Source: Hymenopus coronatus (taxonomy: Eukaryota > Arthropoda > Insecta > Mantodea > Hymenopodidae). Taken from it: DNA of 64,000 nt. The position numbers and the translations under genes are program-made. Positions 1 through 12,179 of this stretch are shown piece by piece; the stretch's first letter is position 1; each line of letters begins with the position of its first letter. Below the pieces are notes generated by a model, which saw only the letters and a program-made list of their open reading frames with translations, did not search any database and had not been told where the DNA came from. The stretch is from positions 49,339,001-49,403,000 of the forward strand of contig CM060883.1 of the NCBI GenBank assembly GCA_030762935.1, in the 5' to 3' direction.

Positions 1-712
1 GGGAAATAAGAAAATGCACGGGCTAAAGCGATAATCTCGTCCATAAAAGCCGTACGTTATGTGAAACAATTGAAACTCCAATCTCCTGGTTAGCCAAGAC
101 TAAACATACGAGAAGAAATGTGTCTTCCCGTTTGAGAAAAGTTTAAGTGGCTAAACTTGAAGCCAATAAAAACGGTTAACTCAACAAAAAAAAAAAAAAA
201 AAAAAAATGGATATGACATAAATTGTGTGTCTTGTGAGATCCACATTTTTTGTGTAGAAAGTTTTTGTATATCTCTTACGGATGCCAGTTAGATAAAAGT
301 CATCCAGAATGAAGAGGTCTTCAGAGCCTATTCCCAGAAAATTCAAGATATACATATAAAAAACCTCTTAAACATAAGGTATTTTAATCAAAGTCGTTAG
401 AGCCATTTTTCCAGAAAATCAAAATTTTCGAAAATTGTTCCATTTAAGAGTAGTTTGGGACGGGGGATTTTCTTGAAAATGTTCGTGTCGCATTCTTTGA
501 AGATACCAAAATTAAATACCAAATTTGGTATTTTCTCTTTTGAGCTATGCTGTTCACACACAGAGATACATAAGCGGATATTTTCTAATTTTTTTTTTGA
601 TTCAGGTGTTCTCAAAACATATATTTCCGGTGAAATCTCGGTATCGAATTTTTGGGTGGAGTGCAATACCTTCTCTATCACTATGTACATGGTAGGCGTA
701 GAGAAAATGTAG
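1..712 (+). repeat. R1 copy, TCTG end missing
   Basis: The copy ends in the R1 hairpin end (CTATGTACATGGTAGGC then AGAGAAAATGT). The left part is cut by the window edge or truncated. It contains the family's recurrent blocks: ATTCCCAGAAAATTCAAGAT, a GGGGATTTTCTTGAAAAT block, and ATTTCCGGTGAAATCTCGGT. Confidence 0.85.
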
Positions 713-737
713 AAATTATGTGCGAAATTGTGAGAAA

Positions 738-1530
738 ACATTATAATGCGTAGTCACATGATTTTCTCTACTTTTCCACAAACTATTCTTGCAAAAGCAT
801 ATTCTTTCTCCACTACGCTACGTATAAGTAGGGGATGTATTTTACTCTAGTAAAAAATTCGATGTAGAGATTTTATCGCAAATACACGTTTTCAGACCCC
901 ATGAATTAAAACATTACGTTTAGAAAAGCATACCTAACTCATAATCAAAAAGTCGGCTAATTCAAACATATTCACCGTCTTTCAATACCAAAATTTTCAA
1001 CAAAATCCCACCATCCCAAACTACCCTTTACATGGAATATTTGCCGAATATTTATATTCTCAAAAATGGCTCGATATTGATTAAAACACTGACATATTTA
1101 AGATTCTTTAATTTTCTGAGAACAGTCTGTGAAGCCTCCTTTGTGAATGAATTACGTCGACGTCTATGCACAGTTATATTCTTTGTCTAATAAGTTTCTC
1201 TCTAACTCTTCAGGTTTATCAGTTACACAAAATGCATTCAGAATGAAGAGAACTTCTGAGGCTATTGTCAAGAAAATTCAAGTTACACGTTTTATGGCAC
1301 CGACATCATAAACATATGGTATTTTAAGCAGTTTGCCATTAAAAAATAAAACAAAGTTTTATGTGGCAGTTCTAGATGTTGAATATAAATAGGAAGCTTA
1401 ATATTTATCAAACTATGTGTGCGCATTCGCCAATCTTTAAGATTCGAGAACCTCAAGAGGCGTATTTCTAGTGAAATCTCGAAATAAAATTGCTGGAAAG
1501 ACTTGCTCTTTTTATAATAGGCAAGTAACG
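738..1530. repeat. Cluster of broken R1 fragments
   Basis: A TCTG-end fragment (+) covers about 738-815. A degraded minus-oriented copy covers about 836-1185 and a plus-oriented fragment about 1190-1530. The mosaic suggests several old insertions into one another. Confidence 0.6.
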
Positions 1531-1635
1531 GAAAAACTTAGCCGATTTGTGAAGTGGGGTGGGAGCGTTATTTAACGTAGTTCACTTCAATTTCTATGGC
1601 ATACCAGCACATTTTTGTAAAGCCCTGTACAAACG

Positions 1636-2534
1636 GAGGCATTTTTACTTTATCTACACGTACTATATACATAGTGCACAGAGAAGGTATTGCACTCCAT
1701 CCAAAAATTCGAAACCGAGATTTCACCGGAAATATATGTTTTAGGGTCCCCTGTATGCAAAAAAAAAGTATTTTCAGAAAAAGGTCCATGTGTGTGTGTG
1801 TGTGTGAGTCCGTGTGTCTGTGAATACGATAACTCAAAAACGAAAAGTCGCTAAAATACCAAACTTGGTATTTAAGTTTAGTGTCTTCCAGGCATGCGAC
1901 ACGAAGACTTTGAAAAAAAAATCCCCCCACCCCAAACTTTCCTTTACATAGAAATTTTTTTCGAAAATTTTGATTTCCTAAAAATGGCTCTAACGGCTTT
2001 GATTAAAATGTCGAATATTAAAGATATTTGCCTGACAAATAAAATGTATATTTTGAATTTTCTGGGAATAGCCTCTGAAGACTAGTTTATTCTGCATGAA
2101 ATTTACGGAATTTTGCGTAACTGCTAAACCGTAAGGAATGAGCAAAAACTTACCACACAAAAAATGTAGAGCACACTAAAACATACAATTTATGTTGTAT
2201 ACATTTTTTTCGTGGAGCTGATCGTTTTTGAGATATTCCTTGTTTTTGGTTTCAGATTTGAAAAACTTAACTTTTCTCATACAGGAATTTGTCAACTCCT
2301 GTCCATACAAACAAAGGAACTTCATTCACATAGCAACCAGCTTTCGACTATCACTTTAACCTACGGTATTCCCTTGTTTCGCTTCTATTTACAAGGAAGC
2401 AAGTAATAAGTCTATTTCTGCTAATCTTTTCTCGATTAGCATGAAGTAAATAGAAAGATAAGCTTTTTAACAATAATTTGTTGCAGAGATGTAGAGAAAT
2501 TCATGTGAATGGAGACATCAGATTTTTCTCATTC
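1636..2534 (-). repeat. R1 copy, essentially full length
   Basis: It begins with TTTTTACTTTATCTACACG, runs through a GTGTGTGTGT tract at 1790-1806, and ends GTAGAGAAATTCATGTGAA followed by ACATCAGATTTTT. At about 900 bp with both ends, it is a good reference copy. Confidence 0.9.
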
Positions 2535-2676
2535 TTTTGCATGAATATCAGAGGGTATTTTATCCGCTATTAGACCTGTAATAAATAAAATGATAATGGG
2601 TTAGGGGATGATGTTAATATTTTGCTTGTTAATGACGTTCTATTAATTGCCTGGATTATATCAATACCGCCGGTAA

Positions 2677-3397
2677 TCTTCTTATTACTTAGTTCCTCAT
2701 AAGTAGAAGGGAACTAAAGGAATGCGATATGCTAAAGTGATAGTCAAATGTTTTAAAAGCTGTTGTTATGCGATTGTCATTGTAAATCGTCTTTGCTCGG
2801 CCAGGAATAAACAAAAGGAAAGCGGACACTTCCTGTCTGAGAAAAGCGTAAGTACTTTACAGTTGAAAACAATAACAAGGAATATCTCGGAAACGGTTAC
2901 CTACACAAATAAAACGTAAAGGACATAAATTGTATGTTTTGACGACATCTACATTTTTTCGGTTTAGCAGTTAAGCAAGATTCATCCAGAATAATGAGCT
3001 CTTCGGAGGCTATTCCCAGAAAATTCAAGATATACATTTTATTTGGGACGTAAAATATGTTTAATATAGGGATTTTAATCATTTTTGACATAATCAACCT
3101 TTTCCAAAATGTTTCCATGTAAAAGGTAGTTTGTGGTGGGGAATTTTCTGAAAATCTTCGCGTAGCATCCTTGGAAGATACTGAAATTGAATACAAGTTT
3201 GGTATTTAACGGTATTTTCGTTTTTGAGCTATGCTGCCCACAGAAACACACACGGACATTTTTCTAAAACAGCATTTTTGGATTCGGGGAGTCTCAAAAC
3301 ATATATTTCCGGTGAAATCTCCGTTTAGAATTTTTGGGTGCAATACAATACCTTCTCTATACACTATGTACGTACATAGTACGTGTAGAGAAAGAAA
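2677..3397 (+). repeat. R1 copy lacking the TCTG end
   Basis: It starts inside the family at CTTATTACTTAGTTCCT and ends at a complete hairpin end with GTACGTACATAGTACGTGTAGAGAAAG. Confidence 0.85.
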
Positions 3398-3399
3398 AA

Positions 3400-4580
3400 A
3401 AAAAGTTTTACATGCTCTCCGTGCAAAGTGTTGTAGTCAGTTACAACAATATTAAGTACATGTGCAGAAGAGAATACTATAAGGGGTAAAAATTGTACAG
3501 AAAGCTGGCTAACAGAGGGTTAATTAGCAACCGAAGCGCACCACACATGCAGCTGGGAAAACCCCCACTTACAGCAATTACGTCAAATAAGTGATCGATT
3601 AGCACAAAATAATAATGACTGGGACGATTGAGATAATCACATTATTATTACAGCGGCTGTGTGGAAGAGTAAACAAGCTGGACAATTTCGAGAAACGCAC
3701 TTCTAATTCTGATCTTCACGAGATCCATTTCAAGTTGATCTAAGAAAGCGTATGAACTCACTTGTAAATCTGGGCAGTAGCCGAGAGTTAACAGGAAATA
3801 AGATGTAATTCGGGGTCTGGACAAGCGTAATACGTACCTAACTGCTTTATTATGGATGTTTATTGAACTGGAATTAATCCAGTAACACGTCAAATCTCAA
3901 CTTTCCGACTCGAGATAGGAGTAACTAGGCAACAAGAACAATGAGAAGAACAGCAGCGAACTACGGTATCCGTCCCCGTTGTTAAGTCCATGGCCTCCAA
4001 CATCCCCTAATCTGCGACTACTTTCTCTTAGGTATTTGAAGAGCAAGGTTTATTCAAAATCATCCACAAAAGTTCGTAAATCTTAATTCCAGTTGAAATG
4101 TTACCAAAATAGTTTGATTATATGTGTCACAGAAATTAATTCCATGTCCAGGATATCATTATGTAAGAATTAAATGTCTTCCATTTAACAAAATGATACA
4201 TTGCTTATATTAATTTCATGTCTATATTAACTTGGAGGCTGTAATGATGCGCCATTAATGTTAACTCTAAATATGTGGGGAACATTCTGAGTCAATTTAC
4301 ACGCAAGGTCAGATTACTTCAATTCTTGCGCCACATATTCAACTCCATTTCCTGCCATCGACAGACAACTGGCTTGACCTCCTTTACAATACACAGCTCG
4401 CTCGGGGCACAAAGCCTGAGGTCTAATTTGCAACCTTGACCAGGATCATCCAACTCGGAGAAGTGCGATGTCCATTCATTTATATGGAAGCATCACTTTC
4501 CTTATAAGACACCTGAAGGTATGAGGAAACAGTCTAGTACATTTTCTATTCTCATAAGCCGTTATGTGGAGTACGTACAA
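3400..4580. other. Non-R1 sequence, nothing recognised
   Basis: Mixed-composition DNA between R1 copies. The ORF at 3648-3893 (minus, 81 aa) has no recognisable motif. No SINE head or terminal repeat was seen. Confidence 0.4.
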
Positions 4581-4582
4581 TA

Positions 4583-5625
4583 CATATTTTACTTTCTCTA
4601 CACGTACTAGTACATAGTGTATAGAGAAGGTATTGTATTGCACCCAAAAATTCGAAACCGAGATTTCACCAGTAATACATGTTTTTGAATAAAAATATCT
4701 GATGTGTTCCATTCACATGACTTTCTCTACCTCTCTGCAACAAATGATTGTTAAAAAGCTTGTGCTTCTATTTACTTCATGCTAATCGAGAAAAAAATTA
4801 GCAGAAATAGTCTTATTACTTGCTTCCTTATAAGCAGAAGGGAAATAAGGGAGTACTATAAGCTAAACTAATATTCAAAAGCTGGTTGCTATGTGACTGA
4901 AGTTCCTTTGTTTATATGGACAGGAGTTTACAAATTCCTGTATGAGAAAAAAGACCTTTATAAACCAAACTTGGTATTTAAGTTTCGTATCTTTCAAGGA
5001 TGCGACACGAAGATTTTCAAGATAATCCCCCACCCCAAACTACCCTTTGCATGGAAAAAAGTTCAAACATTTTGATTTTCTCATAAATGGCTCTAACGAT
5101 TTGGATTAAAATGTCTTACATTTAAGATATTTACATGACAAATAAAATGCATATCTTCAATTTTCTGGGAATATCCTCTAAAGACATGTTTATTCTGGAT
5201 GAATTTTGCGGAATTCTGCATAACTGGTAAACCATAAGAGATAGACAAATACCGCACAAAAAATAAAGTGCTCGTTAAAACACACTATTGATGTTATATA
5301 CATTTTTTTCGTGAGATTGACAGTTTTTGAGATATTCCTTGTTATTAGTTTCAGCTTTAAAATTCTTATACGCTCATGCGGAAATCTGTCAACTCCTGTC
5401 TATACAAAGGTACTTCAATCACATAGCAACGAGCTTTTAAAAGATTTAAGTATCGATTTTGGCTATGGTACTCCCTTACTTCTCTTCTACTTACAAGGAA
5501 GCAAGTAATAAGACACTTTCTGCTATTTTTTCTCGATTAGCATTAAGTAAATAGAAGAATAATCTTTTTAACAATAATTTATTGTAAAGATGTAGAGAAA
5601 GGCATGTGAATGGAATACATCAAAC
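4583..5625 (-). repeat. R1 copy split by an inverted R1 end fragment
   Basis: The hairpin end (4583-4692) and the interior to TCTG end (about 4947-5625) belong to one minus-oriented copy. About 250 bp of the TCTG end of another R1, in opposite orientation (about 4694-4945), sits between them at the internal A-rich site. The inserted piece is complete at its TCTG end and truncated at the other. Confidence 0.75.
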
Positions 5626-5639
5626 TTTTTTTTTTTTAT

Positions 5640-5800
5640 ACATTATCCTTTTAGTAGGTAGAGAAAGTATTGTATTTTACCCAAAAATTCAATATCGATA
5701 TTGCGCCAGAAATTTTCTTTAAACACCAAAATTTTACCCGTTAGATTTGTAAACTACTATTCTTACAAAAGCTTATTGTTCTAAATATTCATTATTAATG
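5640..5800 (-). repeat. Short R1 fragments
   Basis: A hairpin-end fragment (GTAGAGAAAGTATTGTATTTT then ACCCAAAAATTC) is followed by a degraded piece of the other end. Confidence 0.5.
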
Positions 5801-5999
5801 CAGACAAGTTTTCAATTCGCATTTACGTTTCATTATAGGATACAGTAGGTAAAACAAAACGATTGTCAAAGAGCGCTTCGCTATGCGTTGGCTTTGAAAT
5901 TCTAAGCTCTTTGTATGACCACGAGAAAAAAACGAATATGGATTTTCAATTCAAAAAAAAATAGATAAATATCTGAAAATTCAAACCAACTTCAAGAGC

Positions 6000-6095
6000 C
6001 CGCCTCTGTAGTGGGGTGGTAGCGAATCTGCCTCGCATTCAAGAAGTCCAGAATTCGAATTTCGATTTTAAAAAAACGAAGGTCCTTATCTAAGA
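6000..6095 (+). mobile_element. S-C SINE, head only
   Basis: It carries CCTCTGTAGTGGGGTGGTAG and CTGCCTCGCATTCAAG, the S-C head, ending in an A-run. Confidence 0.65.
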
Positions 6096-6099
6096 AGCC

Positions 6100-6799
6100 T
6101 TTTTCTGTTATTAATTTATTTAACAGCATGATATTTACATTCTCGTAATACTACATGTACTAGAAATAATGTTATATGATTTTGGTTGATATTGTAAATT
6201 TGCTGTTGAATATTAACTATATAACAATGTTTTTATTGTTTCTATGTTTTTATTATGATTTATGTTATTTTTTAAAGTCTCTGCTTTCTATAAATTACAA
6301 TAATAATTGTAAATATGTATTTACTAAATCAACTGTAGTAAGGGGTGTAGTTTTTCCTCTGTTCATTAGTGGCTATATAAACTATTTTTATTTCAGTAAA
6401 TACTTCATTTTAATTGAGATAAAGCTTTGCAGAAACAGCAGTTCCCCATATGCATTTATACATACAAAGGAAACGGTGATAGTAAAATGTTTAAGAAAGG
6501 ATGATATGTACTGGCCTAAAAACTCCATATATCTTCGACGTAATTGTGAGAAACAACTAAATACAGTCAGGTCTTTTAAAGAAAATGAGAACTATTGAAC
6601 TATTCAATAACTATTCCCTTGGAAAATAGGTGATGTCACAAGAAGAAATGTAGATACCTTTAAAAACTGAGTTGTGCTTTCATCAATTATTTAATGTATA
6701 CAAAAGAGAAGAATAGAACAATTGGACTCTGGTGCTATAGTGAAATACAGTGGTGCTAAAAATTAGTAGGAGTTTATGAGCAAAAACAAATAGAAAATT
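6100..6799. other. AT-rich stretch with one unsupported ORF
   Basis: A 140-aa plus frame (6176-6598) is open here. It is hydrophobic at the start and Asn/Lys/Tyr-rich, with no domain that I recognise, and it lies in very AT-rich intronic DNA. It is probably chance. Confidence 0.4.
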
Positions 6800-7015
6800 T
6801 TGGAGCCAAATAAGAAAAAGAATAACATGCATAGGACATGCATTAAGATACTAAATTTTTTTAAAAATTATAATTGAAGGTACAATTGAAGGCAAGAATA
6901 GCAAAGGAAGATCAAGAATACTAATTAGAATGACAAATACAGATTGCACAAAGAATTAAAAAGGAAGGCAGAGGGAACATCAGAGTGGATACAAACCAAT
7001 CCAATGATTAATGAA
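6800..7015 (+). pseudogene. LINE (non-LTR retrotransposon) ORF2 C-terminal remnant
   Basis: Reading from about 6865 gives IIEGTIEGKNSKGRSRI. After a frameshift it continues as a TNTDC segment, then KELKRKAE-like and SEWI-TNQ-like stretches. This pattern (IIEG-x-EGK-x-x-x-GRPR ... ELKRKAxxRxEWR) is the familiar C-terminal tail of non-LTR ORF2 proteins next to the reverse transcriptase. Several stops and frameshifts make it dead. Upstream reverse transcriptase motifs are absent, so it is 5'-truncated or eroded. It is the only sign of a LINE in the window. Confidence 0.75.
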
Positions 7016-7059
7016 GAAGAAATACAAGATATTTATACATAAAACATCAGAAACATAAT

Positions 7060-7228
7060 CCTATGCACAAAAAATTCAAGATATATATTTGATGTGTCAT
7101 AAATATCTGTAACATATTAGCCAAAACAACTAGAGAATTGTTAGAAATTATAGCATTAAAAAGTACCATATGAAGGCTAGTTTGGAGTGGGGAATTTTCT
7201 TGAAAAGTTTCGTAGCATCTTTTAAAGA
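7060..7228 (+). repeat. R1 internal fragment
   Basis: It carries the AAAATTCAAGATATA block and a GGGGAATTTTCTTGAAAAG block with a FAST match to other R1 interiors, but neither end is present. Confidence 0.6.
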
Positions 7229-7244
7229 TATTAAAAGCTTAAAT

Positions 7245-8100
7245 ATGTTGCCTTTACATTTACTCTACCACATAAATAAGCAGGTAGAGAAGATGATGAT
7301 AATAATAAACTAATGTTTTGATAATTCCCGAATATATTATTAAAAAAAAAAGTTTTTATAAAAAGGTGTGTATGTAAGTCTGTGAATAGTATAACTCGAA
7401 AAACAAAAAGCCGGTTAAGTACCAAAGATGATATTTAAGCTCAGCATCTTCCAAGGATACAACACAAAAATATTCAGGAAAATTCCCTCCCACCCCAAAC
7501 TACCTTTACATGGTACATTCTTAGAAATGTTTGGTGCTCAATCAAAAATGGTTCTAGGATTTGATTAAAATGCCATACATTAAACATATTTACATGACAA
7601 ATAAAACGTTATGTAATTTTTCTGAGAATAGGCTCCAAAGCCCTCATTATTCTGATTGACTTTTGCATATCTGATAAATTGTCAGAGATAGACAACATGC
7701 TGCCAAACAAAAAATGCAGATCCTCTTAAAACACAGAACCTATGTCCAATATTTTTAGTTAGCCATTTCCGGTATTCTTTTATTGATTTAAATTTTCCAA
7801 TGCTTATACTTTTCCAAAATGGGAAGTCATCAATAATTTTCTCTTCTTTTTTACCCTGACCATGCAAAAAGTATGAAATTTTAAATTCATCACTTAGCAA
7901 CAGCTTTTAAAAGATTTGGATATCAGTTTAGCTTCGAGTATTCCCTTATTTCTCTTGTACTTACAACAAAATAAATAATAAGCCTATTTCCATTGATGTT
8001 TATCTACTTTAGTATAAATAGATAAATGAATGGGCTTTTATAAGGATAATTTGTTGCAGGTATAGAAAGTCATGTGAATAGAATACATAACATGTTTTAT
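7245..8100 (-). repeat. R1 copy, diverged
   Basis: The hairpin end is eroded (a tract of ATG/ATA repeats lies near 7290). The TCTG end at GTATAGAAAGTCATGTGAAT is clear. Confidence 0.8.
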
Positions 8101-8274
8101 AATAAAACCTGTTTTTTTCTCTGGAAATTCCAAATGAACAGTTTATAGTTGGATATTTATTACCTCTTTGACCACTCTCCAGGAATACTGTATACCCCTG
8201 TACTGTATACCAGTTGTATACCCCTCATGCTAAATATCAAACTTGTTGCCTTTACACATCTTTCTTTATTCAGT

Positions 8275-9085
8275 TTTTGAATAAACTAATTTTACAAAAG
8301 CTTATTCTTCTATCTACTTCATGTTAATTGAGATAAATATTTGTAGAAATGGAATTAAGACATATTTTCTTTGGGAACAAAGGAATATAGTAAGCTTAGG
8401 CTAGTCAAATCTTTTGAGAGCTGCTCACTATGTAACAGGTTTAAAAATGTTGTTCTCTTTGCATGAGCAGGAGAGTAATACAAAGAAAATTAAATTAAGA
8501 AAGAGAGATGATATCTCGCTTGAGAACAGTGTTCATATTTGAAAATTTACACCAATAATAAAAACTACCTCAGACATGGTAACTCCATGCAAAAGTTTTT
8601 GGCATAAAATGTGTGCTTTAATAAGATCTACATTTTTTGCATAATAAAATGTTGTCTATCTCTTATGGTTTACATTATGCAAAAGTAATTCTGAATTAGG
8701 ATTACTTTACAGGCTATTTCTAGGAAATTCAAAATATACATTTCATTTATCATGATAGTATCTTAATCATTTGATAGTTTAATCAAGATCATTACAACCA
8801 CTTTTTAAAAAATCAACATGTAAAAAGTTAATCATGATAAGGGTAGTTTGGGATGGGGATTTTCTAGGAAATCTTTGGGTCACAGAGCACTGAAGTTAAG
8901 TAATGACAAATGGTATTCAATCAAGTACTTGTTTTTGAGATGGTTTTGCTCTTGGTTCTTTTTGCAAGAAAAATAAAGGTTAATTTTTTTTTTATTCTGA
9001 AGTCAAGAGGTGTAACTCCATTTAAATCTTGGTATTAAATTTTCTGATGGTTTGCATTACATTCACTTCTTATTACAAGTTACCT
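8275..9085 (+). repeat. R1 copy, diverged, both ends eroded
   Basis: It runs from a degraded TCTG-end neighbourhood (CTTATTCTTCTATCTACTTC) to the AAATCTTGGTATTAAATTTT block near the hairpin end, whose palindrome is lost. Confidence 0.75.
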
Positions 9086-9429
9086 AACCAATAAAATGAA
9101 AATCTGCAAAATACCAGAACACGTAATAATTTGTCCTCTTTCTGCTCATCCGCAATTTGTCCATTTAAGTTTTCACCCACTAGTACAAGAGCATTCCCTG
9201 AAGATGCTCCTCAGAAAAACATCCAAAATTTTCAAATTTCAAGACAGGATCAACCGTTCTTTAAAACAGTTCACCATAAATGGGATTTATATAAAAAAAA
9301 TTCAAGTTTAATAACTCCTGTACTAAAATATGAATACTTGTGTATATTATGTACTTGCTAGATCTGAGCAACCATTTTCACACACCCTAGTGCTAAGTAA
9401 AGTATTCATACAATACTTAACAAAATTAT

Positions 9430-9665
9430 AGCAGCCTGCCAGGTAGTATATCTGCCTCACATTCAAGCAAGTTCGTATTTTGCTTAGGGTGAGTTACCCA
9501 GATAAGTTTTTTTTTTTTTTTTTTTGGGGGGGGGGGGGGCGTCCCTTATCCTGATAAGACAAATGGTAGTAACTTAAAGCTCCATGGACACCGAGATCAT
9601 TTGAGCATCGTTTTGCCAATTTCAATTATCGTCCGATATGACCAACCTAATCAAAGGACATTAAG
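9430..9665 (+). mobile_element. S-C SINE with T19G14 tract
   Basis: The head (GCCAGGTAGTATATCTGCC) and tail (CTTAAAGCTCCATGGA, GATCATTTGAGCATCG, CAAAGGACATTAAG) match the other S-C copies. A homopolymer pair, T19 then G14 (9507-9539), lies in the middle. Confidence 0.85.
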
Positions 9666-10785
9666 TATACAAATATAAAAAAAAATTATATCAGCGAAAC
9701 TTGTGAAGAGTAAACACTCTATGTGGATATTACATGAAAATGAGTAGAGCTCTTAGCCACATTCTTGCCAACCTCCTGAAAGAAACTTAATTTTGAGATG
9801 ATATGAAATTCAGAATGCATAAAATGTCCAGTGCAATAAACATTCAAAAACTTACATGTAAAATAACTGAGATTTCTGTTTTATAGGAACTCTTAAAAAC
9901 CTGATAGTATTGCAGCTTGCTGAAATTAAATCCCCTTCAGCAAAATCAAAAGCACTTCAATTAGTTTCAGCAAGACATGATAGAACATCATCTTCTGATA
10001 TCGCAATAAACATGCATTAAAGTAAAGAACACTGCTTCCTAGGATTATACTGACTTCTAGCCCATATTACATTTCACAGCACCTGCTAACAAAATACAAT
10101 ATTTATAACTTGCAGCCATAGAACACAAATAAGATAAACATTTTATTTGACGGAGATGACTTTACAATGCACGCTGTCCATTACTGACTGTTTATGCAAT
10201 GGTTACTAAAAATCACTAATAATATAAATCTGCAAGCTGTACATTCTTTACAGCCTAGCGAAGGGACATGTGTGATAAAGGATAGACCATGAATAAGCTC
10301 TGGTCTTTATAGCACAGTATACCTCTCCAGTCTGTAATCTTAAGTTACAATGTAATGCTACAGAATTTAATGCTTTGTCATACCCATGGTGTAAATCATT
10401 TTAAATCTGTAAAATAAAGACATAAAAATACCTCCTTTGCTGCTAGAAGGCCCTCCCGTACACTTTATTGCACATCATAAAAGTCTGCACGTATGCTTAA
10501 GTATTTAAACTACTTAAAGGCAAAATTTCAGAAATAACTTTTAGATAATAGGCTGACATTTCAAGCTCTTTAGATTTGCTTAATTCAGTTAAACATTAAA
10601 CTAACATAATTTTCACTAGCCATTTCAAACATATCTGTAATAATAGTATTCTGTAAAATGTGATTTTACTATCCTTATTATGTTGCCAATGATATCTTAC
10701 AACCTACAAATAATTTCAAATTAAACAAAATGTCCTGCAATAACAGAATTCAAATCTTCATTTTTCTTTTTAGTAGTGTTTAACA
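9666..10785. other. AT-rich intronic DNA, nothing recognised
   Basis: I find no repeat family, tRNA-like head or plausible ORF in this stretch, only AT-rich sequence with short homopolymers. Confidence 0.5.
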
Positions 10786-10789
10786 TGTA

Positions 10790-11110
10790 TATTCTAATAA
10801 GTTTTAAAGTTTTTTCATCATGAGATTTTGTTTGCCTCTTATGGTTTCACAGGCTATTTACATTAAATTTATTTGCTAGTAATATAAATACCTATTTTAA
10901 GTGTATGTTATTTTAGTAAAAATCGAAGGTAATTTCAGGTGAGGAGATTTTCTTAAAAATCTTTTGTATAGCATCCCTTGAAGGCACAGAATGCACAAGT
11001 ATTTCTTAAACTGTTTGGTTTTTGAGTTATTCTGTTCTCTTTCTCTCAGGGGGCATCAGAATGGTCATTTTGGTGAAAATTCCATATTGACTCTTCAGTT
11101 GAATATAATA
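10790..11110 (+). repeat. R1 fragment, old
   Basis: Hairpin-half blocks are recognisable (GAGGAGATTTTCTTAAAAAT, GTTTTTGAGTTATTCTG) with many substitutions. Confidence 0.6.
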
Positions 11111-11359
11111 CTTCCTCTTCCTATTAGATGTATGGCAGTAGAAGTAAAAATAGCCAATCCTAACTGCTAAATTTGTACAAACTGTAGACTTCTCTATTAT
11201 CACCAAGCCATCCTTACAAGAACTAGCCACACTTGACTGTTCCTTATTCACAATAGTATGACCATCTCTACCATGGACATCCAACATCCCTTTTAACCAG
11301 GGCTTTTTCAATATTCATTTGATCAAGGTGGAGCTACAATTATAGGTATTTCTACTGTT

Positions 11360-12175
11360 CTATTTTTACTTTCTCTAGCATGTATATACAATGTACATAG
11401 AATGTAGAGAAGGTATTGTATTACTGTATTTCACCGAGATTTCACCAAAAAAACAAGAAAAGGATATGACTGTGTGTCTGTGGCCAGCATAACTCAAAAA
11501 TGAAAATTCCATTAAATATCAAACTTGTTAAGTTCAGGACAAGGATGTGACACACAGACTTTCAAGAAAATCCCCCTTATCCCTAACTACCCTTTACATG
11601 GAAAAATGTTTGAAAAATTTCATTTTCTAAAATATAGCTGTAACGATTTTGATAAAAATACTATATATTAAAGATATTTACATGACAAATAAAATGTACA
11701 GGTATCTTGAATTTCCTATGAATATCCTCTGAAGTCCTCTTCATTCAGAGACTGACTTTTGCATAAATTAACTGTAAGAGATAGACAAAAACTTACTACA
11801 CAAAAAATGTAGATCTCATCATTATACACAATTCATGCCCGTTACATTTTTGTTGTGGGACTAATTGGTTCAAAGATGTTCTTTGTTATTGGTTTCAGTT
11901 TTAAAATACTTAATAGTTTTATCAAAAAGGAAGTTGTTGATGTTTCTTTTGTTTTACTCTTGATCATGCAAAGAAGCGAGTTTCAATGGCAGTCACATAA
12001 CAACAGCTTTAAAAACATTTGAGTATTACTTTAGCATAATATATTCCTTTAGTTCCATTCTACTTATGAGGAACTAAGTAATAAACTCATTCTGCTAATG
12101 CTTAGTTTGATTAGTGTGGAGCAGTAAAAGAAGAAAGTCATGTGAATGGAATACATCAGATTCTTTTCATTTATG
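11360..12175 (-). repeat. R1 copy, near full length
   Basis: It starts TTTTTACTTTCTCTAGCATG with the palindrome region partly kept and ends GAAAGTCATGTGAATGGAAT then ACATCAGATTC. Confidence 0.85.
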
Positions 12176-12179
12176 TTAT

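Noticed and set aside
397..741. 114-aa minus ORF and many similar 60-100 aa ORFs sharing phrases such as FSIHYVHS or ISGEISVSNFWV
   Set aside because: The shared peptides come from the same R1 DNA blocks read in arbitrary frames. Frames are not conserved between copies, so they are not genes.
6176..6598. 140-aa plus ORF
   Set aside because: It lies in very AT-rich intronic DNA, with a composition typical of chance frames and no domain.
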